A stretch of 64,000 nucleotides of DNA from CCY15215 sp039194995 (lineage in GTDB: Bacteria; Cyanobacteriota; Cyanobacteriia; Cyanobacteriales; Spirulinaceae): assembly GCA_039194995.1 (NCBI GenBank), contig JBCCVR010000011.1:1-64000 (forward strand). The letters are read 5' to 3'. Numbering within the stretch: position 1 is the stretch's first letter; every line of letters begins with the position of its first letter. A program made the translations under genes and the position numbers. The notes beneath the pieces were generated by a model. It was not told the origin of the DNA, searched no databases, and worked only from the letters and a program-made list of their open reading frames with translations. Shown one piece after another: positions 36,224 through 44,236 of this stretch.

Positions 36224-37132
36224 ATGAAAGGAATAGATTTATTTTCGGGTTGTGGTGGTTTATCCTTGGGATTTCAAAATGCAGGATTTGAAATTCTTGC
36301 TGCTTTTGATAATTGGCAAACGGCAATAGAAATTTATCGTCAAAATTTCAAGCACAAAGTTTATTATAGAAATCTTCAAAGATGGCAAGAAAACATTGAT
36401 TTTTTTCGTAAATTCGATCCCGATTTCATTATTGGCGGCCCTCCTTGTCAAGATTTTTCGAGTGCGGGAAAACGAGATGAAAATCTAGGCAATGGAGATC
36501 TAACGCTCTCTTTTGCTAATATTGTTGTTGCTCTTTTACCTCGTCTTTTTGTCATGGAAAACGTCGAACGTTTTAACAAGACAGAAAGATATAAGATATC
36601 CAAAGCAATTTTCAAAAATGCAGGTTACGGAATTACGGAAAAAATATTAGATGCTAGTTTATGTGGTGTGCCTCAGAAACGAAAAAGGTTTTTTTGGATT
36701 GGCATCTATGAGGATAAAAATGAAGCACTCCTTCCCTATCTAGATACTCATCTAGCAACAAAACCTATGACCGTCCGCGATTACTTACAAGATAGATTAG
36801 AAATTCAGTATTACTATCGGCATCCAAGAAGTTATCAAAGACGAGGAATTTTTAGTATTGATGAGCCAAGTCCTACGATTAGAGGGGTGAATCGTCCCAT
36901 CCCTAAAACATATAAAACACATCCTAGAGATGCTGCCCCCTTGTCACCAGAAATTCGACCCTTAACAACGCGAGAAAGAAGTTATATTCAAACCTTTCCC
37001 GAAGACTTTATTTTTACCGGATCGAAAACCGATCGCGAACAAGCAATTGGAAATGCTGTTCCCATTAAACTTGCTGAATATGTTGCTTGCTGTATCTTAA
37101 AATATTGGCGCGATCGAGTGCATAGTCACTAA
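36224..37132 (+). CDS. DNA (cytosine-5-)-methyltransferase
   Basis: A 302-residue C5 methyltransferase partner of the endonuclease. Motif I FSGCGGLSLGFQNAGF (residues 7-22), motif IV GGPPCQDFSSAGKR with catalytic C75, motif VI MENVERF (111-117), motif VIII QKRKRFFWIG and motif X REQAIGNAVPIKLAE are all intact. The target-recognition region around residues 190-245 is short. The frame opens at a TTG at 36212 overlapping the endonuclease stop, but the ATG at 36224 starts directly at motif I and is preferred. Confidence 0.92.
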   Translation: MKGIDLFSGCGGLSLGFQNAGFEILAAFDNWQTAIEIYRQNFKHKVYYRNLQRWQENIDFFRKFDPDFIIGGPPCQDFSSAGKRDENLGNGDLTLSFANIVVALLPRLFVMENVERFNKTERYKISKAIFKNAGYGITEKILDASLCGVPQKRKRFFWIGIYEDKNEALLPYLDTHLATKPMTVRDYLQDRLEIQYYYRHPRSYQRRGIFSIDEPSPTIRGVNRPIPKTYKTHPRDAAPLSPEIRPLTTRERSYIQTFPEDFIFTGSKTDREQAIGNAVPIKLAEYVACCILKYWRDRVHSH

Positions 37133-37226
37133 AATGCAACCCAAATCTCAAGATTTTATTTATAAGAGTCGGGACGACATTGAGAGATAATAATCGAGCA
37201 TCAAGTCACTGGAGAGAAGTCCTTTC

Positions 37227-38753
37227 ATGGGAAAACTAGCACTGCTGAGCGTTTCGGATAAAACGGGAATTGTCGAACTCGCCCGCCAATTGGTCGAAGA
37301 ATTTGCTTTTGAACTCCTCAGTAGTGGCGGGACTGCGAAAGTGCTGCAAGATGCAGGCATTCCCGTGATGAAAGTTAGCGACTACACGCGATCGCCAGAA
37401 ATTTTAGGGGGACGAGTAAAAACGCTGCACCCGCGCATTCACGGGGGAATTTTGGCTCGCAAGGATCTGCCCCAAGATTTGCAGGAACTAGAGGAAAATG
37501 ATATTCGTCCTTTGGATTTGGTGGTGGTGAATCTTTATCCTTTTGAAGCAACCATTGCCAAACCCGATGTTACTGTTGCAGAAGCTATTGAAAAAATCGA
37601 TATCGGCGGTCCGACTTTACTGCGGGCGGCGGCAAAAAACCATGCACATTTAACGGTTTTATGCAACCCCGATCGCTACGATGATTATCTGAAAGAACTG
37701 CGCAACTCTAACGGTGAAATCTCCCTCGAATTTCGCCAACAAAGAGCGATGGAAGGGTTTATGATGACGGCAGCTTACGATCGCGCCATCTCGACTTATT
37801 TCGCCGAATTAAACGCAACGGAAGCGCCCTTTTCCCTCTTCGCAGAACCCCTGCAAACCCTGCGTTATGGCGAAAATCCTCACCAAAAAGCAACTTGGTA
37901 CAAAATCGGAGAACAAGGCTGGGCGATCGCGGAAAAATTACAAGGAAAAGAACTCAGCTACAATAATTTAGTAGACTTAGAAGCCGCCCGACGCATTATT
38001 AAAGAGTTTACCGGAGAACCCACCGCCGCCGTTTTAAAACATACCAATCCTTGCGGCGTGGCGATCGCACCCACCCTAGCGGAGGCTTACGAAAAGGCAT
38101 TTAATGCCGATTCTATCTCTGCATTTGGCGGGATTGTCGCCCTCAGTCAACCCATTGACGTTCCCACCGCTAAGGCTCTCAAAACGACCTTTTTAGAATG
38201 CGTTGTTGCCCCTGGTTGTGACGAAGAAGCCAAAGCAATTCTAGCGAAGAAATCTAAATTACGGGTGTTAATTTTGCCCGAGTTTAATGAAGGAGCATTG
38301 ACAACAGTGAAAGCGATCGCAGGTGGCATTTTAGTTCAAGCAGCCGATGAAATTGAAGATCGATCGGAAAGCTGGACGATCGCCACGGAAAAGCAACCCA
38401 GCGAAGCAGAATTGGCAGAAATGTTATTCGCTTGGAAAGTTGCCAAGCACGTTAAATCTAATGCCATTGTTATCACCTGCGATCGCGTCACCGTGGGGGT
38501 AGGTGCGGGACAAATGAATCGCGTCGGTGCTGCTAAAATCGCCCTAGAACAAGCGGGAGAGGCAGCAAATGGCGCTTGCCTTGCCAGTGACGGTTTCTTC
38601 CCCTTTGACGATAGCGTCAGGACTGCAGCCACAGCCGGAATCAAAACCATTATTCAACCCGGCGGTTCAATTCGCGATAAAGACTCCATTGCCGCCGCCA
38701 ATGAATTAGGATTGGTCATGGTTCTCACCGGAGTCCGACATTTTTTGCATTAA
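37227..38753 (+). CDS. purH: AICAR transformylase / IMP cyclohydrolase
   Basis: The 508-residue bifunctional enzyme for the last two steps of IMP synthesis. The N-terminal cyclohydrolase domain starts ALLSVSDKTGIVELA and holds GGRVKTLHPRIHGG; the C-terminal transformylase domain has the KHTNPCGVAIA loop and SDGFFPFDDSV near the end. GGAGAG lies before the ATG. Single gene; ordinary base composition again after the AT-rich restriction-modification pair. Confidence 0.97.
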   Translation: MGKLALLSVSDKTGIVELARQLVEEFAFELLSSGGTAKVLQDAGIPVMKVSDYTRSPEILGGRVKTLHPRIHGGILARKDLPQDLQELEENDIRPLDLVVVNLYPFEATIAKPDVTVAEAIEKIDIGGPTLLRAAAKNHAHLTVLCNPDRYDDYLKELRNSNGEISLEFRQQRAMEGFMMTAAYDRAISTYFAELNATEAPFSLFAEPLQTLRYGENPHQKATWYKIGEQGWAIAEKLQGKELSYNNLVDLEAARRIIKEFTGEPTAAVLKHTNPCGVAIAPTLAEAYEKAFNADSISAFGGIVALSQPIDVPTAKALKTTFLECVVAPGCDEEAKAILAKKSKLRVLILPEFNEGALTTVKAIAGGILVQAADEIEDRSESWTIATEKQPSEAELAEMLFAWKVAKHVKSNAIVITCDRVTVGVGAGQMNRVGAAKIALEQAGEAANGACLASDGFFPFDDSVRTAATAGIKTIIQPGGSIRDKDSIAAANELGLVMVLTGVRHFLH

Positions 38754-38770
38754 CTTGGCAATTCTTACTC

Positions 38771-38809
38771 GCGCGCTTCGCCCAAAATCCGCCGAAAGAA
38801 TCAGCGCGC
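38771..38809. other. Inverted repeat downstream of purH
   Basis: GCGCGCT (38771-38777) pairs with AGCGCGC (38803-38809) across a 25-nt loop. No T-run follows, so a terminator role is doubtful. Nothing else is seen between purH and the redox gene. Confidence 0.35.
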
Positions 38810-38880
38810 TCGCCCAGCCAAGCAGGTTGCGACCCAGAGGCAAGGTAAGATAAGGAGAACCCTGTTTTTTCAAAGTTACA

Positions 38881-39423
38881 ATGTTAACCTCAATGGACTT
38901 TCGCGGTGTGTTCTCGCCGCGCTTCTTTAATAACTTCTTCCCCATTCCTGCAACAAATACCCCCATTATCGGCAGTCAAACGCCAGATTTTCTCCTCCCC
39001 GATATTCGCAATCAAACCACCGTCAGACTGTCAGATTATCGCGGCAAAAAAAACATTATCGTTGACTTCACTCGAATCTTTACCGAAAAACAATATTGTC
39101 CCCTCTGCTACCCTCACCTTCAAAAACTGAACGAAAACTACGAACGTTTTGCCGAGAGCGGAACGGAAATCTTTTTAATAACCAGCACCGATCGCCGTCA
39201 AAGCCAGCAAATCGTCCGCGATCTGGGGCTAAAAATGCCCCTCTTGAGTAATCCCAGTTGCGATGTTTTTCGGACTTATTGCGTCGGGCAAGCTCTCGGC
39301 GCTCCTTTACCCGCCCAGTTTATTATCGATCGCCAAGGCATTCTACGCTACAAGCATTTATTTTCCTTCCTCGATCCGAATGCACCCATCGAAAAATTGT
39401 TAGAGCGATCCGCTCTCGATTAA
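38881..39423 (+). CDS. Peroxiredoxin/thioredoxin-fold (AhpC/TSA-like) protein
   Basis: A 180-residue thioredoxin-fold protein. GSQTPDFLLPDIRNQTTV and LSDYRGKKNIIVDF are the usual AhpC/TSA opening; the active-site segment is YCPLCYPHLQKLN, giving a CxxC in the place of the peroxidatic Cys region, and PLPAQFIIDRQGILRYKH closes the fold. The CPLC motif suggests a thiol-disulfide exchange role as much as a peroxidase one. It has no convincing signal peptide. A start at 38896 is also possible. Confidence 0.82.
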   Translation: MLTSMDFRGVFSPRFFNNFFPIPATNTPIIGSQTPDFLLPDIRNQTTVRLSDYRGKKNIIVDFTRIFTEKQYCPLCYPHLQKLNENYERFAESGTEIFLITSTDRRQSQQIVRDLGLKMPLLSNPSCDVFRTYCVGQALGAPLPAQFIIDRQGILRYKHLFSFLDPNAPIEKLLERSALD

Positions 39424-39444
39424 ACTTCGGATCTCGAAGTAAAT

Positions 39445-40755
39445 TTATTGTTTGTGCCGATCTTCTCCTTTTCCATTGCGACGATAATGAACGCGATCGA
39501 ACTCTTTGGGCCTAATCGTTTCTCCCTCGCCTTGTAACAGCCCCGATACCCCTTCTTGACCGATTTCCGAACGAACCGAACGATCGGGTTGAGCGCGATC
39601 GAGAGTTGGATCTCCATCTTCCGGTTCGTGATACGTCGCAATATAGCCCTCGTAGTTGCGAAGAACCACCTTATTCGTTCCCTGACTGATGAGATACTGA
39701 GGCATTACAGGAATTTTTCCCCCACCCCCGGGCGCGTCAATAACATAAGTAGGAATGGCATAGCCGCTGATATGACCTTGCAGCCCTTCCATAATTTCGA
39801 TTCCCCTCGCAACTTTAGTGCGAAAATGCCCTGCACCCTTCACCAGATCGCACTGATAAAGATAGTAAGGGCGAACGCGATTTTTCACTAATTTGCACAA
39901 GAGTTCTTTTTGGATGTCAAGGCGATCGTTAATCCCCGCCAGCAACACGCTTTGATTGCCCAAAGGAATACCCGCATCCGCCAATTTCGATAGAGCCGCG
40001 CTCAATTCTGGGGTGATTTCCTTCGGGTGATTGATATGGACGTTAATCCAGAGGGGATGGTATTTTCGCAGCATGGTACAGAGTTCGTCCGTGATGCGTT
40101 GCGGCAGAAAAACCGGGACTCGCGTGCCAATGCGCACGATTTCCAAATGCTCGATCTCCCGCAATCGCAACAGAATATAATCGAGGAGAAGGGGAGAAAG
40201 CGTTAACGGATCGCCTCCACTGAGCAGTACATCGCGAATTTGGGGAGTTTGACGGATGTAATCGAGTTGTCTCTCGAGGTCTGGCTTCCTAAAGGTTTGC
40301 TTAAAGTCTCCCACCAAACGAGAGCGCGTACAATAGCGACAATAGCTCGCACAGTGAGTCGTTACTAACATGAGGACGCGATCGGGATAGCGATGAACCA
40401 AGCACAGAACGGGACTGTGTTCGTCTTCAGCCAAGCTATCTGCTTGCATGCCTTCAAACGCCAAAAGTTCTCGTCCCAAGGGAATCACTTGGCGGCGAAT
40501 GGGACAATTTGGATTGTCGGGATCGATTAAATTGGCAAAATAGGGCGTGATATCGACGCGAAATTTATTTTGTGCCGTTAAACCTTGAATTTCCTCTGGC
40601 GTTAAGTCGATAATTTGGGCTAATTCCTCCAAAGTATTCAAGCGATTGCTCAACTGCCAATGCCAATCATTCCACTGTTTAGGAGAAACATTGCTCCAGG
40701 GTGTTGAATGGGCATTGAAAAGCGGTTGGGTTGCAAGAGATTGGCTGGGTGACAT
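39445..40755 (-). CDS. KamA-family radical SAM protein
   Basis: A ~436-residue enzyme of the lysine 2,3-aminomutase family. The [4Fe-4S] motif is CASYCRYCTRSR, followed by the GGDPL motif (LLSGGDPLTL) for SAM. PYYLYQCDLVKGAGHFRT and DAPGGGGKIPVMP carry the family's PLP and substrate regions. Whether it acts on lysine or glutamate is not clear. The longer start at 40791 is possible, but MSPSQSLA at 40755 looks more natural. The last ~50 residues are charged and hydrophilic. Confidence 0.88.
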   Translation of the reverse strand: MSPSQSLATQPLFNAHSTPWSNVSPKQWNDWHWQLSNRLNTLEELAQIIDLTPEEIQGLTAQNKFRVDITPYFANLIDPDNPNCPIRRQVIPLGRELLAFEGMQADSLAEDEHSPVLCLVHRYPDRVLMLVTTHCASYCRYCTRSRLVGDFKQTFRKPDLERQLDYIRQTPQIRDVLLSGGDPLTLSPLLLDYILLRLREIEHLEIVRIGTRVPVFLPQRITDELCTMLRKYHPLWINVHINHPKEITPELSAALSKLADAGIPLGNQSVLLAGINDRLDIQKELLCKLVKNRVRPYYLYQCDLVKGAGHFRTKVARGIEIMEGLQGHISGYAIPTYVIDAPGGGGKIPVMPQYLISQGTNKVVLRNYEGYIATYHEPEDGDPTLDRAQPDRSVRSEIGQEGVSGLLQGEGETIRPKEFDRVHYRRNGKGEDRHKQ

Positions 40756-40942
40756 TTTTGTTCTTGTCAGAATTGGTCTGATAATGGTCAATACAAGATT
40801 TAGTTTTCAGGAGGTAGAATTTTTCATAACGAGCCAGTGGCGAGTTGCCATCGCCGCGATCGATCCTGTACGATCGTCCTACCTTGTCATGCTTTTCTAG
40901 TGTAACAATTTTTTCAAAATTATCACCGTTCAAGAATATATT

Positions 40943-41707
40943 ATGTCAAAAATTGTATCTATCCATTCCTACCGAGGAGGAACCGGAAAATCAAATTCCA
41001 CTGCGAATTTAGCGGCTACCGTTGCGAGTTATGGATACCGAGTTGCTGTGGTAGATACGGATATTCAATCTCCGGGAATTCACGTACTATTTGGTTATGG
41101 TGACGGTCGGCAATTAGAGCCTTGTCTCAATCAGTATCTTTGGGGAAAATGTAGTATTGCTGATGCCGCTCACGATGTCACTCATGTCTTGGGAGGCAAT
41201 AAACAAGAGAAAAGTAAAATTTTTCTTGTTCCTTCTAGTGTCAAAGCCAGTGAAATCGCTCGGGTGTTACGAGAAGGGTATGATGTTGGCTTATTAAACG
41301 ATGGATTTGATATGTTACTGGAAGATTTAAAGCTAGATTATCTATTTATTGATACCCATCCCGGGTTGAATGAAGAAACCCTTCTTTCCATTACGATTTC
41401 TGATATTTTAGTGTTGATTTTGCGACCGGATCGACAAGATTATCAAGGTACAGCAGTCACTGTCGATGTCGCGCGCAAGTTAGAAGTTCCGAAAATGTTA
41501 ATGGTGGTCAATAAAGCACCCACCAGTTTTAATTTTCAGGCACTACAAGAAAAAGTCGAGCAAACGTATGATGTTCCCGTAGCAGGTGTTTTACCCCACT
41601 CGGATGAGATGATGATTCTAGCCAGTGAAGGGATTTTTACGTTGAAATATCCCGACAATCCTTTGACGCAAACGATTGACAGTATCGCGCGGGATATTAC
41701 GGCTTAA
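40943..41707 (+). CDS. ParA/MinD-like ATPase
   Basis: A 254-residue P-loop ATPase of the SIMIBI class. The deviant Walker A RGGTGKS has the extra Gly/Thr pattern of ParA/MinD; VVDTDIQSPG is the Walker A' region and YLFIDTHPGL the Walker B. No C-terminal MinD amphipathic helix is evident. There is no parB or minE nearby. It is convergent with the cyclase gene with only 19 nt between, part of which is an A/T-rich repeat (TTCAAAATTTAAAATTCAAA). Confidence 0.88.
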   Translation: MSKIVSIHSYRGGTGKSNSTANLAATVASYGYRVAVVDTDIQSPGIHVLFGYGDGRQLEPCLNQYLWGKCSIADAAHDVTHVLGGNKQEKSKIFLVPSSVKASEIARVLREGYDVGLLNDGFDMLLEDLKLDYLFIDTHPGLNEETLLSITISDILVLILRPDRQDYQGTAVTVDVARKLEVPKMLMVVNKAPTSFNFQALQEKVEQTYDVPVAGVLPHSDEMMILASEGIFTLKYPDNPLTQTIDSIARDITA

Positions 41708-41726
41708 TCAATTCAAAATTTAAAAT

Positions 41727-43307
41727 TCAAAATGAGGATTCTGACGATCGCGCTTCTTTTTCCAGAACCGTGTAGATGCGCGTGAGTTTGGCTTTACCTT
41801 TGAGAGAGACATTCCCCAAAAATTGATACTGAAAAGATTCAATTGAGGAGGAAGCCAGAGAGAGCAGCGCTTGATAGACGGGTTCGTCAAACAAAATTTG
41901 ATTGATAATCGCGCGACTCATCAAACGGGACGCAATATTAACGGTATCGCTGAGAATATTGAACTCTCTGCGGCCGCGACTCGCACCGATTTCCGCCGCA
42001 AATACCCGCCCGAGGGAAATGCCGATCTGACAAGCAATCCGAACGGTTTGGCGATTGACTGAAAACGGTTGAAAATTAACAATTAACTCGCGGATCTGAC
42101 AAGCTGCGCGGATTGCCCGCAAAGAGCAATCGGAGCGAGCATCGAGAACGCCAAAATAAATAACAATATCGGAGCTATCTAAGTGATAAGTGGGATTTCT
42201 CATGACTCCCCCGGCATCGGTTACGATCGCATCGATACGAGAAAAAAGGTGAGAGCAGCCTGTGACAAAATCTTCGGCTTCGGAATCGCGCAAGCGATCG
42301 GCAGCATCGGACAAGCCGAGTAAGTTAACAAACATCACCGTCGGGACGAGAAACGCCGGCGGGATGGATCTGCGCTCCGTATTTTCAACGAGTAAAGCCA
42401 AGACGGGTTCCGGCACATAACGGGCAAGAGGTTCGATTTGTTGCAAGAGATTCTCGATTTCTTGCGTAATTCCCTCTATGCCGCGATCGAATAAAAGCGC
42501 TCGCATTCTGCGTCGTTGTTTGATGGCGAGGTCGTATTCCCCCAAAGTCTCGTCGCTGAGGTCGTCAATGACCAGATGCCGGGGATGGCGACCCGCTTCG
42601 AGACGAAATTGCGATCGCGCCCGCATGGTGGCCGCCGCACTCAGACAAACCCGTCCCACCCGTCCGGCCCCTTCAGTTTGTTTGGCAATTTGCACGTCCT
42701 TTCCCAACAAAACTCGCATCATCCGTAACGGCGTGCCGATATCCGCCGCGAGAAATTTTCCCGAATGAATGCCCACCCGCATTTTTAGAGACAGGCAGCC
42801 CCGAGGGGTTTCAATATTTTCAAATTCTTCCATGGCGCGCTGCATCCGCAAACCCGCCCGAATGGCGCGGGGGAGGTCTGTCTGGGCGCGATCGCGGCTA
42901 AATTCCACCAAGACCGCATCTCCGGTAAACTCCAGCAAATCTCCCCCCGATTTACCGATAATTTCGATGATGGCTTCAAAATAGCGCTGCAAAATTGAGA
43001 GTAATATTTCCGCCCCGAGGGAGCGATCGCCCATATTGGCTTCCATTAACGGCGTAAACCCGGCTAAATCGGTAAATAACAAGGTGCCTTGGTGCCACGC
43101 ATAACGAATTTTGCCCGCCTCGGGGGGATTTGTGGCAATCTGTAGGGGAAGATAGTCCTTGAGGCTGGCGTGTAACGTGCGCAGATGCTCAAAAATCCCC
43201 ATCAGAGTATCGGCATCGGGGGAATCGTTTCCCAAAGCACTATAAAATCGGGAAGGCAGCAAAAAATGCAGTTTTGGTTCGAGTTGGGCAAGGGAATGAA
43301 GAACCAT
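41727..43307 (-). CDS. Tandem-domain class III nucleotide cyclase
   Basis: A 526-residue soluble protein with two class III cyclase homology domains. Domain 1 (about 72-240) has TLLFTDLAGFT with D80 and FTGDAVLVEF with D130, the two metal aspartates, but has Q206 and Q210 where the transition-state Asn and Arg belong. Domain 2 (about 320-505) has Asn at 327 in place of the first Asp (VMFVNLLGLSD), keeps D380, and has a full DTVNIASRL with N457 and R461. The residues are complementary, as in animal soluble adenylyl cyclase. No sensor or membrane domain is present. cAMP is the likely product, by inference. Confidence 0.88.
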   Translation of the reverse strand: MVLHSLAQLEPKLHFLLPSRFYSALGNDSPDADTLMGIFEHLRTLHASLKDYLPLQIATNPPEAGKIRYAWHQGTLLFTDLAGFTPLMEANMGDRSLGAEILLSILQRYFEAIIEIIGKSGGDLLEFTGDAVLVEFSRDRAQTDLPRAIRAGLRMQRAMEEFENIETPRGCLSLKMRVGIHSGKFLAADIGTPLRMMRVLLGKDVQIAKQTEGAGRVGRVCLSAAATMRARSQFRLEAGRHPRHLVIDDLSDETLGEYDLAIKQRRRMRALLFDRGIEGITQEIENLLQQIEPLARYVPEPVLALLVENTERRSIPPAFLVPTVMFVNLLGLSDAADRLRDSEAEDFVTGCSHLFSRIDAIVTDAGGVMRNPTYHLDSSDIVIYFGVLDARSDCSLRAIRAACQIRELIVNFQPFSVNRQTVRIACQIGISLGRVFAAEIGASRGRREFNILSDTVNIASRLMSRAIINQILFDEPVYQALLSLASSSIESFQYQFLGNVSLKGKAKLTRIYTVLEKEARSSESSF

Positions 43308-43349
43308 ATTTCAATGAACCTTTCGACAAGCTCAAGGCAAGTAATTATT

Positions 43350-43366
43350 AATTATCAATTATCAAT
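43350..43366. repeat. Heptameric repeat (AATTATC)x2
   Basis: Two copies of AATTATC plus AAT lie between the divergent cyclase and protease genes, beside TTTCGACAAGCTCAA at 43320-43335, a motif also seen scattered in bacterial genomes. Same heptamer as at 2944 and 28690. The remainder of 43308-43495 shows no gene. Confidence 0.7.
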
Positions 43367-43495
43367 GAACGATAACCAACCCTTCGAGTTTATCTCCTAG
43401 GAAATCAAAAATCACGCCTGACTCGGCCGCGAGCCTGTTGCCAAAGCGGTTAAGAATTGTTATGGATATTATTGTCTGGGAAAAAAATTTAAGTT

Positions 43496-44209
43496 ATGAA
43501 AATACGTTTCGTTGCAATCGCCCTTCTCTCCGCCGGATTCAATTTAGTTTTCTCTGCCTCCGGGCGCTCTCAATCGTTGAACGAGATGCTTCAGAATGCG
43601 ATTTGCGCTCAAGACTGGCGGGGTGCACTACAAACTTTACAAGAGATCGAGCGAATTGCGCCGGAACACGCTTCTCGCTTGACAACTTATCGCAGTCGCT
43701 TGCAAGATCTGGCCGCGCGGGGAATCTATCGTCCGGAATGGGACTGTAGCGGTGGCGGTTTCCCTGCCAGTACGACTCCATCTTTACCGACTGCCGCAGC
43801 CCCATCCTCCCAGAGTGGGGTTTTTCGGATTCCGATTAAAGATATTCGCGGGGGAACTCCGGTCATTGATGTAACTTTTAACGGTACGGAAACGTTTGAG
43901 ATGCTTTTCGATACTGGCGCGACCACAACTTTAATTTTGCCGAGTATGGCAGCCAAACTCGGACTAGAAACCTTGGGGAATGCCGATGCAACGGTCGCGG
44001 ATGGCAGAACGAGTAAAGTTAATATTTCTCGTGTCAACTCTCTGCAAGTGGGCAATCTAGAACTCAATGATGTTACCGTAACTTTCGATCCCGGTGCTGA
44101 TGAAGCGGGCTTAGAAGGAATGGGTTTGCTCGGTCAAAATGTCTTTCAAAATTATGATGTCTTACTCAAACAAGATGAGATTGAATTGTACGAACGGGGA
44201 GCAGAATAA
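43496..44209 (+). CDS. Secreted retropepsin-like aspartic protease
   Basis: A 237-residue protein. Residues 1-24 are a signal peptide (KIRFVAIALLSAGFNLVFSAS). Residues 25-85 are helical. After a Ser/Thr/Pro linker, residues 108-235 are a single-domain aspartic protease of clan AA: MLFDTGATTTLILPS with the catalytic Asp, and GLLGQNVFQNYDVLL, the usual closing Leu-Gly loop. Single-domain enzymes of this type act as homodimers. Location: periplasm or cell surface. Target unknown. Confidence 0.88.
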   Translation: MKIRFVAIALLSAGFNLVFSASGRSQSLNEMLQNAICAQDWRGALQTLQEIERIAPEHASRLTTYRSRLQDLAARGIYRPEWDCSGGGFPASTTPSLPTAAAPSSQSGVFRIPIKDIRGGTPVIDVTFNGTETFEMLFDTGATTTLILPSMAAKLGLETLGNADATVADGRTSKVNISRVNSLQVGNLELNDVTVTFDPGADEAGLEGMGLLGQNVFQNYDVLLKQDEIELYERGAE

Positions 44210-44236
44210 TTTTGGTATTAACAAGCAAAAATTTTC

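Noticed and set aside
38760..38880. tRNA or riboswitch between purH and the redox gene
   Set aside because: No cloverleaf or T-loop consensus and no purine riboswitch core; only one inverted repeat is present.
40943..41707. MinD or plasmid ParA as a precise name
   Set aside because: No minC/minE or parB neighbour and no clear MinD membrane helix; only the ATPase class is supported.
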